NCBI GenBank assembly: GCA_031551755.1
Contig: JAVBNE010000075.1
Span: forward strand, 1 to 13,938
Length of the DNA: 13,938 nucleotides
Source of the DNA: JAVBMU01 sp031551755
GTDB lineage: Bacteria; Actinomycetota; Actinomycetes; Actinomycetales; Cellulomonadaceae
Direction: 5' to 3'
Positions 7,140 through 13,938 of this stretch are shown here, in pieces. Within the stretch, counting starts at the first letter, position 1. Every line of letters starts with the position of its first letter. A program made the translations under genes and the position numbers. The notes beneath the pieces were generated by a model that saw nothing but the letters and a program-made list of their open reading frames with translations, was not told where the DNA came from and made no database searches.

Positions 7140-7622
7140 ATGGCGGGTAAACCCGGCGCAAAGGCTCGGCGCGGGAGAACGACGCTGTCCGTCGTAGCGG
7201 CGGCAGCATTCGGTGTACTTCTGGGGGTGGGGGTGTACACCGCCGCGTATGCGAAGGTGCCCGCCTACCTCGGCAGTGATCCAGCCACGTGCGCGAACTG
7301 CCACGCGATGCAGGACCACTACGACTCTTGGAGCAAGAGTTCCCACGCCAAGGTGGCCACCTGCAACGACTGCCACCTCCCCCATGACGGGGTGATCAGT
7401 AAGTACCTCGTCAAGGCCGAGGATGGCGTGCTCCATGCAGCGAAGTTCACGACCGGGAACTACCCGGAGAACATCGTGATCCGCGACAAGAACCTAGACA
7501 TCGCCAACGCGTCATGTCTCTACTGCCATGACGATCTGACTGACCAGATGCGAGCCACTATGGGCGCCACCGATGAGCAGGTCTCCTGCGTTCGGTGTCA
7601 CTCCGGTGTCGGACACGAGTAG
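7140..7622 (+). CDS. nrfH: Tetrahaem cytochrome c NrfH, quinol dehydrogenase subunit
   Basis: This 160-residue NapC/NirT-family protein has a basic N-terminus, one membrane helix (about residues 14-36) and four CXXCH haem motifs: CANCH at 51-55, CNDCH at 75-79, CLYCH at 126-130 and CVRCH at 150-154. The first is followed by Ala-Met (CANCHAM), the arrangement that supplies the unusual Met ligand of haem 1 in NrfH structures. NrfH oxidises menaquinol at the outer face of the membrane and passes electrons to NrfA. ATG 7140 is preferred over GTG 7134 because GAGG at 7128-7131 sits 8 bases before it. It is the first gene of the operon and is preceded by the DosR-type box. Its stop is 11 bases before nrfA. 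Confidence 0.92.
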   Translation: MAGKPGAKARRGRTTLSVVAAAAFGVLLGVGVYTAAYAKVPAYLGSDPATCANCHAMQDHYDSWSKSSHAKVATCNDCHLPHDGVISKYLVKAEDGVLHAAKFTTGNYPENIVIRDKNLDIANASCLYCHDDLTDQMRATMGATDEQVSCVRCHSGVGHE

Positions 7623-7633
7623 GTGAAGGAGAT

Positions 7634-9112
7634 ATGAACGAAACTCCCAAGCGGTCGCCTGAGCCAGCCTCCGATCCTCCCCCCCGCCGACGGCGTCGCT
7701 GGGTGCTCCCAGCCGTCATCGCCGGAACGGCGGTAGCGGCCTTCGGCGTCACCGCCATTCTGATGTCGGTCTCCGATCGCAAGCATGAGGAGGCCACACC
7801 ATTCGCCAAGGTCGTCGAGCTCGACGACACGACCATCGATCCGGCGGTCTGGGGTCAGAACTTCCCCGCCGAATATGACGGCTACTTGGCGACCGCCAAC
7901 TTCAAGTCCACGGCGCAGGACCCGGCGCTCGTCCCGCATGAGCCCACCGATACCGACCCACGCACCGAGGTCGCCGCGTCGAAGATCGAAGCGGACCCAC
8001 GCCTGGTCACCATGTGGACCGGTTACGCCTTCGCGAAGGACTACCGGCACGCGCGTGGTCACGAGCACATGCTCCAAGACCAGAACTACACGCTGCGTGT
8101 TCAGGTCGTCGATCAGCCTGGTGCCTGCCTCAACTGCCACGCCTCGACCGTGTCCATCATGGACGAGCTGGGCAAGGGCGATCAGCAGGCCGGCTTCGCC
8201 GCGATGAACAAGATGCCGTACAAGGATGCCGCGGCCATGGCCGAGCACCCGATCACGTGCGTCGATTGCCACGACCCGAAGACCATGAAGCTGCGGATCA
8301 CGCGGCCGGCCTTCCAGAAGGGCATCGCGGACCTCAAGGCGTCGCAGGGCATCAAGGACTACGACGTCAACAAGGACGCCACCACTGAAGAAATGCGCTC
8401 GTTCGTCTGTGCCCAGTGCCACGTCGAGTACTACTTCAAGGGTGACGAGAAGACGCTGACCTTCCCGTGGGCCAAGGGCACAGACATCGACGACGTCTGG
8501 GACTACTACCAGGAAGACGGCCACATCGACTACAAGCACAAGACAACTGGTGCGTCGATCCTCAAGGCCCAACACCCTGAGTTCGAGACCTGGTCGGCCG
8601 GCGTTCACGCGGAGAACGGCGTGAGCTGTGCGGACTGCCACATGTCGTACAAGCGTGAAGGCGCCCAGAAGGTCTCGAACCACGACATCGCCAGCCCCAT
8701 GAACGATGTCAACGGCACCTGTGGAACCTGCCACAAGGCCGACGAGGAAGTGATCACCAACCGTGTGACCACCATCCAGAACCGGTTCATTGATTCTCGT
8801 GACCGCTCGCTCGACGCCCTGACCGCGTTGATCGCCGACATCGAGAAGGCCCAGAAGGACGGGACCGACCCGGCTCGAATCGAACTCGCCCGCAAGTTCC
8901 AGAACAAGGCGAGCTTCTACGTCGACTACGCCTACTCCGAGAACTCCTACGGCTTCCACGCACCGGACTACATGCAGCGCATCCTGAGCCAGTCGCTCGA
9001 CGCGGCTCGCAAGGGTCAGTTGGCGCTGAAGGGTGTGTCGGCCGAGGCACTCGAACCGTCTGAAATCGCGACTGCCAACGCCGAGAAGGCCGCCGCATCA
9101 GGTTTGTCCTGA
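7634..9112 (+). CDS. nrfA: Pentahaem cytochrome c nitrite reductase NrfA (CXXCH type)
   Basis: This 492-residue enzyme reduces nitrite to ammonium with six electrons. A basic stretch and membrane helix (about residues 23-45) export and probably anchor it. Five haem motifs are present: CLNCH 165-169, CVDCH 209-213, CAQCH 259-263, CADCH 332-336 and CGTCH 363-367. The first is at the active-site haem, where many NrfA have CXXCK; here it is CXXCH, as in the Campylobacter-type enzymes. Family landmarks are HDPKTMKLRITRP, HVEYYF, KAQHPEFETW and SNHDIASP. Arg141, Tyr266 and His314 are the likely catalytic trio, and Glu265/Tyr266 with Lys311/Gln313 match the calcium site. The ribosome site is odd: AAGGAG is only two bases from ATG 7634, so AGGTGA at 7621 may be used instead. 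Confidence 0.95.
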   Translation: MNETPKRSPEPASDPPPRRRRRWVLPAVIAGTAVAAFGVTAILMSVSDRKHEEATPFAKVVELDDTTIDPAVWGQNFPAEYDGYLATANFKSTAQDPALVPHEPTDTDPRTEVAASKIEADPRLVTMWTGYAFAKDYRHARGHEHMLQDQNYTLRVQVVDQPGACLNCHASTVSIMDELGKGDQQAGFAAMNKMPYKDAAAMAEHPITCVDCHDPKTMKLRITRPAFQKGIADLKASQGIKDYDVNKDATTEEMRSFVCAQCHVEYYFKGDEKTLTFPWAKGTDIDDVWDYYQEDGHIDYKHKTTGASILKAQHPEFETWSAGVHAENGVSCADCHMSYKREGAQKVSNHDIASPMNDVNGTCGTCHKADEEVITNRVTTIQNRFIDSRDRSLDALTALIADIEKAQKDGTDPARIELARKFQNKASFYVDYAYSENSYGFHAPDYMQRILSQSLDAARKGQLALKGVSAEALEPSEIATANAEKAAASGLS

Positions 9113-10077
9113 TGGACCACGACAAACCCAACGGCAGCAATGCCACCCCTGGGCGGGCCGGTGAAGACCGGCCCGCCCAGGGCGGCGCTCCGAAGAAGAC
9201 AACCCAAGCGCTCGACGCGGAAGCGGTGGCGGAGTTCCTGCGCACCGCTCCCGCGGATGTAGTAGCCCGAATCCGCGACGAGGCGTCGTCGGTCGCGGAG
9301 GCCGGATCGGCCGCTGCCAGCGGGATCGCTTCACCGGCCAAGAACGGCGAGAAGCCAGCTGGGGGGCCAACCGTCGCCGTGACCGAAGCCGACGATCCGG
9401 CCGAAGCCGAGATGGCCGGCTTGGACGACGACGAACTCGACGACGACGACCTCTTCCACCAGCGCGCCAAGGCGCGGCGAGCCGCCAAAGAGGCAGCGGT
9501 CACCGCAGCCATGGCGGACGGCGGGAATGGAACGCAACCCGAACGAGTCAGCAGCCCGTTGTGGCCAATCGCCTTGATCGTGGTGGCCATTGTCGGTGGG
9601 GCCTGCTTCGGCATGTGGTTCATGGGCCGCCCCGACGCCACGGCGGCATCACAGTCCGCGGACACGATGCCGCAGGTGTCCACAGGTCTCAGCGAGGCCG
9701 AGACGGCAGCCAAGATCAAGGAACTCACCGCCACGGTGAAGCAGGATCCAGCAGACGTCGACGCGCGTCTCGAACTCGGAGTCCTGCTCTTCAACAGCAA
9801 GGACATGGACGGAGCTCTCGAGCAGTATCAGGCAGTTCTCAAGGCTGATCCCGAGAACATCAAGGCCTGGTACAACATGGGCTTCTACCACCTGTCCAGT
9901 GATCCCGCGGACATGGATGCGGCCCGCGCAGCCTGGGACAAGGTCATCGAGATCGACCCAGACAGCGACGAGGCGCAGACCGTCCAGACCCACATCGGCG
10001 GCCTGATGACCGGCGATGGTTCCTCCAGCTCGCCGTCCTCCACCAGCACCCCGTCAGCACCATCTGAGGACGGCTAG
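9112..10077 (+). CDS. TPR membrane protein, probable c-type cytochrome assembly factor
   Basis: The start ATG 9112 overlaps the nrfA stop by one base; no good ribosome site is present, suggesting translational coupling. The 321-residue protein has a long cytoplasmic N-terminus (about 1-148) that includes an acidic run, LDDDELDDDDLFHQRAK. One membrane helix follows (about 149-171). An extracytoplasmic part holds two to three TPR repeats (about 205-290, e.g. ELGVLLFNSKDMDGALEQYQ and DPENIKAWYNMGFYHL) and a Ser/Thr/Pro tail. This layout is like CcmI/NrfG/CycH, whose TPR domains hold apocytochrome c for haem attachment. Its place between nrfA and the System II genes fits that role. A 16-bp hairpin (9147-9182) sits within its first codons, so a later start is possible. 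Confidence 0.8.
   Translation: MDHDKPNGSNATPGRAGEDRPAQGGAPKKTTQALDAEAVAEFLRTAPADVVARIRDEASSVAEAGSAAASGIASPAKNGEKPAGGPTVAVTEADDPAEAEMAGLDDDELDDDDLFHQRAKARRAAKEAAVTAAMADGGNGTQPERVSSPLWPIALIVVAIVGGACFGMWFMGRPDATAASQSADTMPQVSTGLSEAETAAKIKELTATVKQDPADVDARLELGVLLFNSKDMDGALEQYQAVLKADPENIKAWYNMGFYHLSSDPADMDAARAAWDKVIEIDPDSDEAQTVQTHIGGLMTGDGSSSSPSSTSTPSAPSEDG
9147..9182 (+). other. Perfect 16-bp intra-operon hairpin after nrfA
   Basis: Positions 9147-9162 pair perfectly with 9167-9182 around a GAAG loop (inner arm GGGCGGGCCGGT / ACCGGCCCGCCC). The stem is almost all G:C and begins 34 bases after the nrfA stop codon, inside codons 12-24 of the TPR gene. Such a structure could protect the nrfHA mRNA 3' end, act as a partial terminator, or slow translation of the next gene. 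No T-run follows. Confidence 0.7.
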
Positions 10078-10079
10078 TA

Positions 10080-10814
10080 GTGGGCGGGATCTCGGTCCCG
10101 GTGGCGCTTCTGGCCGGTGTCGTATCGTTCGCCTCCCCCTGCTTCCTGCCAGTGGTTCCCGTCTTTGTGGGTTACATGACCCCACAGGCGGCACTGGTGG
10201 GCGCAGGGGGCGCGTCCGCTACGCCAGGCGGTGCGGCACAACGGTTTGCGACCGTACGACACGCGGCCGTCTTCGTCGGTGCTTTCGGCCTCGTTTTCAC
10301 CGCACTCTGGGGACTGGTGGGTCTCGTGGGCTGGGCCGTGGCCGACTACCGAGACATCCTGCGAGTTGCGGGCGGTATCGTCCTGATCCTGCTCGGTCTC
10401 CACACCGCCGGACTGATCAGGATCCCGTTCCTGGATCGCACCACGCGCATCGCCTACACACCGGCGATGGCCGCAGCACCCACCTACCGACGTTCATTCA
10501 TGCTCGGGCTGGCCTTCGGCGCAGGGTGGACACCCTGCATCGGACCCGTCCTGGGGGGGATTCTGGGCCTGGCCACCAGGTCAGAATCGGTCGGAGGAGG
10601 CGTCGCACTCCTCCTCGTCTACACCTTGGGACTTGGGATCCCATTCATTCTCGTATGTGCCGGACTGACCGGACTTGCCGGGGGGCTGTCCTGGTTCTCG
10701 CGCCATCAGCGGGCCGTGTCGATCATCTCCGGCGTGATCCTCATGGTGATCGGCTTCCTCATGATCGCGGACCTGTTCTCCGGTCTGTCCGCGCTGACAT
10801 CTCCACACTGGTGA
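10080..10814 (+). CDS. ccdA: CcdA-type thiol-disulfide electron carrier
   Basis: The 244-residue integral membrane protein, with about six helices, belongs to the CcdA/DsbD-beta family. The two redox cysteines are in SFASPCFLPVVP (Cys21) and GAGWTPCIGPVLGGIL (Cys153), the pair that carries reducing power from cytoplasmic thioredoxin across the membrane. The start is GTG 10080, two bases after the preceding stop. An ATG start at this point is absent, and the first helix begins at once, so a later start would remove it. A loop rich in Gly/Ala between helices 1 and 2 is unremarkable. In this operon CcdA should reduce the TlpA/ResA-like thioredoxin encoded at the end, which in turn keeps apocytochrome CXXCH cysteines ready for haem. 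Confidence 0.92.
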   Translation: MGGISVPVALLAGVVSFASPCFLPVVPVFVGYMTPQAALVGAGGASATPGGAAQRFATVRHAAVFVGAFGLVFTALWGLVGLVGWAVADYRDILRVAGGIVLILLGLHTAGLIRIPFLDRTTRIAYTPAMAAAPTYRRSFMLGLAFGAGWTPCIGPVLGGILGLATRSESVGGGVALLLVYTLGLGIPFILVCAGLTGLAGGLSWFSRHQRAVSIISGVILMVIGFLMIADLFSGLSALTSPHW

Positions 10815-10821
10815 GGTATCC

Positions 10822-12189
10822 ATGACGACGACTGAACAACCCGTACAGGTGTCGGTACCAACCGACAACGGCGGTGATCCACCGCCCGCTCCTGATGCCT
10901 CCGTCGGAGACTTGTTCCGTTGGATCTACCGCTTCTTCTACTCCAAGACGGTCGGCCTGCTGATCATCCTCGCGGTCACTGTCTACGTCTTCGTTGGGGT
11001 CTGGATCCAGAAGACGGAGATCTTCAGCTCACCGCTCTTCATCGTCCTGATCGGCATGCTCGCGCTGAGCATCATCGGCTGCACCGTGCACCGGATCCCC
11101 ACCCTGTGGGAACGGTGGCGCCACCCCCGCCTCCACGTGCCGGACCGCTTCTTCGACCGGGCTCGCTACCGTGCGGCAATCGACTCCTCGAGCGGAACGG
11201 ATGCCGCGATGGCGGCCGCGCGTCGGAGCCTTAAGTCCCGGCATTACCGAGTCATCGCTGATCCCAAGGACCCCGAGCACCGGCTCTTCGCCGATAAGTA
11301 CAGCTGGGGTGGATTCGGCACGGTCACCGCCCACGCGAGTTTCATCGTGATCATCGCTGCCTTCGCCATCTCCGCCTTCGGCGGCGTCGAAGAATTGAAG
11401 TACGTGCCCGTGGAGGGCGAGGCGGTGGAGGTCGGCCACGGAAGCGGCCTCACCCTCGAAGCCTCCGCCTTCAGCGCTCCCGCCGACAGCGAAGGGCGGC
11501 CACTGGACTTCGTCGCTCATCTGATTCTGAAAGACGGCGACATGACCGTCGCCGAGCAGGATGTGCGAGTCAACAACCCGCTGCGGTACCACGGGATGAA
11601 GTTCCACCAAGCGGCCTACGGCAACGGTGCGGATGTGACGATCACCGATGCCGACGGCAAGGTGTTGTATTCCGGTATGGTGCCGCTGGACCGCAGCACA
11701 ACGGACGGCACGCGCTCCGCGGGGATCATCGAATTGCCCGGTACCGGATACGACGTGGGCGTGTTCACGCCGGCCTCTGGAGCGGAACTGGCGGACCTGG
11801 CCGCAGGGCAGGCTGAGTTCCTGCTCTATCCGAACGGCGGCAAGGCCATCGACTCGCAGACCGCCGACCAAGGCGAACCGGTCAAACTGGGCGACTTCCA
11901 GGCAACCTTCGACCGGGAGCGCCGTTACACCGCGATCAACCTCCGTGAGGATCCCGGCGCTATCTGGATGTGGATCGGGTCGATCCTGCTGGTCGGCGGA
12001 ATGACGATCACCTTCCTGTGCCGCCCCCGGCGCCTGTGGGTCCGCATCGATCAGGAGACCGGGCAGGTCGCATTGGCCTCCTCCGATAAAGAGGATTCGG
12101 CCTTCACGAACCAATTCAAGGCCTTGGCGGTCGACATCTCGTCGGCACTCGAATCAAGGCAGTCCAAGTCAAAGGAGGAACAGCTGTGA
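10822..12189 (+). CDS. resB: Cytochrome c biogenesis protein ResB (Ccs1)
   Basis: The 455-residue System II protein has two N-terminal helices (about 44-62 and 70-88), a third at about 160-182, a large extracytoplasmic domain (about 183-375) and a last helix near 378-397. A soluble, charged tail of about 50 residues follows. The string VNNPLRYHGMKFHQAAYG in the outer domain is the family signature. ResB pairs with CcsA to form the haem transporter and cytochrome c synthase. ATG 10822 has GGTGAGGT upstream, overlapping the ccdA stop. Its own 3' end overlaps the ccsA start by four bases (GTGA), so the two partners are translationally coupled. Confidence 0.92.
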   Translation: MTTTEQPVQVSVPTDNGGDPPPAPDASVGDLFRWIYRFFYSKTVGLLIILAVTVYVFVGVWIQKTEIFSSPLFIVLIGMLALSIIGCTVHRIPTLWERWRHPRLHVPDRFFDRARYRAAIDSSSGTDAAMAAARRSLKSRHYRVIADPKDPEHRLFADKYSWGGFGTVTAHASFIVIIAAFAISAFGGVEELKYVPVEGEAVEVGHGSGLTLEASAFSAPADSEGRPLDFVAHLILKDGDMTVAEQDVRVNNPLRYHGMKFHQAAYGNGADVTITDADGKVLYSGMVPLDRSTTDGTRSAGIIELPGTGYDVGVFTPASGAELADLAAGQAEFLLYPNGGKAIDSQTADQGEPVKLGDFQATFDRERRYTAINLREDPGAIWMWIGSILLVGGMTITFLCRPRRLWVRIDQETGQVALASSDKEDSAFTNQFKALAVDISSALESRQSKSKEEQL

Positions 12190-13115
12190 ATGACGCACTC
12201 CGCATCGCGGAATACGGGCTCATAGCCGCGGTCGTTCTCGTGTTCGTCGCGCTCTTGTCCAACATCGTCATCCTTGCCTCGCGCAAGACCGCGCCAGTGG
12301 CGACGCGTGCATCCAAGGTGACGGTGACCGTCGGCGGCGCCGCCCAGTCGGTGGCGGTGGACGGACCGGGAACGGACGCTCCTCGCACGTCGGTCAAGGG
12401 CGAGCGTGGGGGCCTGGCTCGGTACGCGACCGCGTTCGTCTTCGTAGCCTGGATTCTGCTGATGGCCTACCTCGGGATCCGGATGGCGGAGTCCGGTCAC
12501 GGGCCGTTCGCCAACCAGCACGAGTTCGCTGTCTCCTTCGCATGGGGCATCCTGACCGCCTACCTGGTGGTGGAGTGGCGCTACCGGATCCGCGCCTTGT
12601 CGGTGCTGGTCCTGCCCGTAGCCATGTGTCTGCTGGTGTACGGCCTGTGGAAGGACTCCAAGGTCGAGCCGCTGATGCCAGCACTTCAGAACAACTGGCT
12701 TCTCACCCTTCACGTCGGCTTCGCGATCATCTCCTACGGCGCCGCCTGCGTGTCCTTCGGCGCGGCCGCGATCTACCTGCTGTACCCGCACCTGAAGTTC
12801 AAGGCCCTCCCCCGCCGGGAACTCTTCGATGAGATCGGCTACAAGGCCGCCGTCATCACGTTCCCGCTGCTCACCGTCATGATCATCCTCGGCGCACTCT
12901 GGGCGGACACCGCCTGGGGAAGGTACTGGGGCTGGGACCCCAAGGAGACCGCCGCACTGGTGACCTGGCTCATTTGGGGTGCCTACCTGCACGCTCGGGT
13001 TGCCCGTGGCTGGCAAGGAACACGCGCCGCGGTGCTGTTGATCGTGGGCTTCGTGGCGATCCTGTTCGCCTACTTCAGCAACGAGTTCCTTGGAGGATTG
13101 CACTCCTATGCCTGA
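12186..13115 (+). CDS. ccsA: Cytochrome c biogenesis protein CcsA (ResC), haem handling
   Basis: This 309-residue polytopic membrane protein carries the haem-binding WWD motif WGWDPKETAALVTW (starting at Trp248) and flanking conserved histidines: His176 in LLTLHVGF and His306 in the C-terminal LHSYA. About eight helices are expected. The start is GTG 12186 with AAAGGAGGA upstream at good spacing. The first helix (about 10-32) is followed by a ~45-residue polar cytoplasmic linker (SKVTVTVGGAAQ to KGERGG), which is longer than in many homologues. With ResB it exports haem and links it to CXXCH motifs of NrfH and NrfA. Its last eight bases overlap the next gene. Confidence 0.93.
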   Translation: MNDALRIAEYGLIAAVVLVFVALLSNIVILASRKTAPVATRASKVTVTVGGAAQSVAVDGPGTDAPRTSVKGERGGLARYATAFVFVAWILLMAYLGIRMAESGHGPFANQHEFAVSFAWGILTAYLVVEWRYRIRALSVLVLPVAMCLLVYGLWKDSKVEPLMPALQNNWLLTLHVGFAIISYGAACVSFGAAAIYLLYPHLKFKALPRRELFDEIGYKAAVITFPLLTVMIILGALWADTAWGRYWGWDPKETAALVTWLIWGAYLHARVARGWQGTRAAVLLIVGFVAILFAYFSNEFLGGLHSYA

Positions 13116-13785
13116 GACCGATGCAGACCTCGACTTGGAGCTTGGACTAGAGCCCGAACTCCAGGGCAAAGCCGATAAGCCCTCGCGTCCCTCGATGGTC
13201 CGCACCCTGCTGGTCATCACGATCACACTTGCGGTGGTCGTGGCCGGACTGTGGATCGTCGATCTCGTACGCGGGGGTGACACGGCGGCGAATGCTAACC
13301 CCTCCGAGTCGGCCGGTGCCGTCTCCTCGATCGACGTCAAGGGCAAAGGCCCTGCGCCCAAGGTCGGTAATGCGGCACCGAGTTTCACGACCTTCTCCAC
13401 GACCGGCGAGGCCGTCTCCCTGGAAGAACTGAAAGGGAAGCCCGTCTGGCTGGTCTTCGGGGCCACCTGGTGCGCGAACTGCCGCACCGAGACCCCCGAC
13501 GTCGAGGCGATCAAGGAGAAGTACGGCGACGACGTCGAGATCGTCGCCGTCTACATCGGGGAATCACTGACGACGGTCACGGACTACTCCGATCGGCTCA
13601 AGCTGAGCTACACCCAGGTGGCGGACGAATCCGAAGACATCGGCGGGCAGTACCGGGTCATGGGGCTGCCGACCCACTACTTCGTCGATGCGGACGGCAA
13701 AGTCCAGTCGATCGAAGTCGGCACCCTCAGCCAGGCGGCGGCGTCCAAGAAGATCGACGAGCTGGCGGGCGCCGGCGCGAAGTAG
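13108..13785 (+). CDS. TlpA/ResA-like membrane-anchored thioredoxin
   Basis: The 225-residue protein has an acidic N-terminus, one membrane helix (about 31-53) and a Ser/Ala-rich linker. Its extracytoplasmic thioredoxin fold contains the active-site WCANC (Cys122, Cys125) in VFGATWCANCRTE and the cis-Pro loop MGLPTHYFVD (Pro188). It probably reduces the CXXCH cysteines of apo-NrfH and apo-NrfA, fed by CcdA, as ResA does in Bacillus. ATG 13108 is chosen over TTG 13090; GGAGG lies about 11 bases before it, a rather wide spacing. It overlaps the ccsA stop and is the last gene of the operon. Confidence 0.9.
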   Translation: MPETDADLDLELGLEPELQGKADKPSRPSMVRTLLVITITLAVVVAGLWIVDLVRGGDTAANANPSESAGAVSSIDVKGKGPAPKVGNAAPSFTTFSTTGEAVSLEELKGKPVWLVFGATWCANCRTETPDVEAIKEKYGDDVEIVAVYIGESLTTVTDYSDRLKLSYTQVADESEDIGGQYRVMGLPTHYFVDADGKVQSIEVGTLSQAAASKKIDELAGAGAK

Positions 13786-13814
13786 GCCAGTGGGCGACCC
13801 GTCCGAAGCAACGA

Positions 13815-13844
13815 GGGGTGTGGCGGCGCCAGCCCGCACACCCC
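13815..13844 (+). terminator. Probable operon-end hairpin
   Basis: GGGGTGTG (13815-13822) and CACACCCC (13837-13844) form an 8-bp perfect stem with a GC-rich 14-base interior, 29 bases after the last stop codon. There is no T-run, so termination is inferred from position and stem only. Confidence 0.5.
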
Positions 13845-13904
13845 GCGGTCGTCAAACCCTGGCGTAGCGGGGCAGACCACCGCGTTTATAGGTAAGCACC
13901 AGCG

Positions 13905-13938
13905 CCCCCCCCCCACCCCCAAACACCCCCCGGGCCCC
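13905..13938. other. C-rich low-complexity end
   Basis: The last 34 bases are nearly all C, with a few A and G. This is unlike the rest of the window and fits a degraded read or contig end better than real sequence. Nothing should be annotated on it. Confidence 0.6.

Noticed and set aside
7598..8959. 453-codon minus-strand frame opposite nrfA
   Set aside because: It mirrors the nrfA codons, has a Val/Leu/Gly-biased composition and no motif. nrfA is certain here.
12051..13514. 487-codon minus-strand frame opposite ccsA and the thioredoxin gene
   Set aside because: It is an antisense shadow of clearly identified genes. Length alone is not evidence in high-GC DNA.

Overview
The window is GC-rich DNA with strong Shine-Dalgarno sites, GTG starts and tightly packed, overlapping genes. 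Its proteins look like those of an actinobacterium (Actinomycetota). Nothing in the sequence fixes the genus. It joins two unrelated blocks at a tRNA-Asn gene: an integrated mobile element on the left (about 1-5900) and host chromosome on the right (about 5900-13938).

Mobile block. The window opens inside the 3' end of a DDE-type transposase gene (2-127, +). This insertion sequence appears to have cut into a small membrane-protein gene on the minus strand (107-319). Next comes a plus-strand pair: an ArdA antirestriction gene (518-1138) and an unknown gene (1233-1682). A long terminator hairpin follows (1691-1734). A minus-strand gene encodes a membrane-anchored NPCBM-like protein (1780-2499), and a divergent gene encodes a small two-helix membrane protein (2672-2896). 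The control and integration module comes last: an XRE-family regulator (3014-3406), an ImmA/IrrE-type metallopeptidase (3435-4247) and a large serine recombinase (4244-6031). The regulator/protease pair resembles the ImmR/ImmA switch of integrative elements. At least two promoters of the block, and loosely a third, share the same -35 region (CTATTGCATTT) with a 17-base spacer and nearby palindromes. This suggests one coordinated circuit. The recombinase reading frame runs on into the antisense of tRNA-Asn (5967-6042, -), marking the element/host junction region.

Host block. After the tRNA comes an unrecognised minus-strand gene (6088-6600) and about 540 bases without a credible gene. That gap ends in a palindrome of the DosR/DevR type (7012-7029). 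Downstream is a seven-gene plus-strand operon (7140-13785): nrfH, nrfA, a TPR membrane protein, ccdA, resB (ccs1), ccsA (resC) and a TlpA/ResA-like thioredoxin. NrfH (4 haem motifs) would take electrons from menaquinol and pass them to NrfA (5 haem motifs), which reduces nitrite to ammonium outside the membrane. The four distal genes form a complete System II cytochrome c assembly set: CcdA and the thioredoxin supply reductant to keep CXXCH cysteines reduced, and ResB/CcsA carry haem across the membrane and attach it. All five NrfA motifs are CXXCH, with no CXXCK at haem 1, so a general System II machine could plausibly mature the enzyme. A perfect 16-bp hairpin just after nrfA may separate expression of the enzyme from that of the assembly genes.

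The last ~35 bases are a C-rich low-complexity run that looks like a poor-quality contig end.
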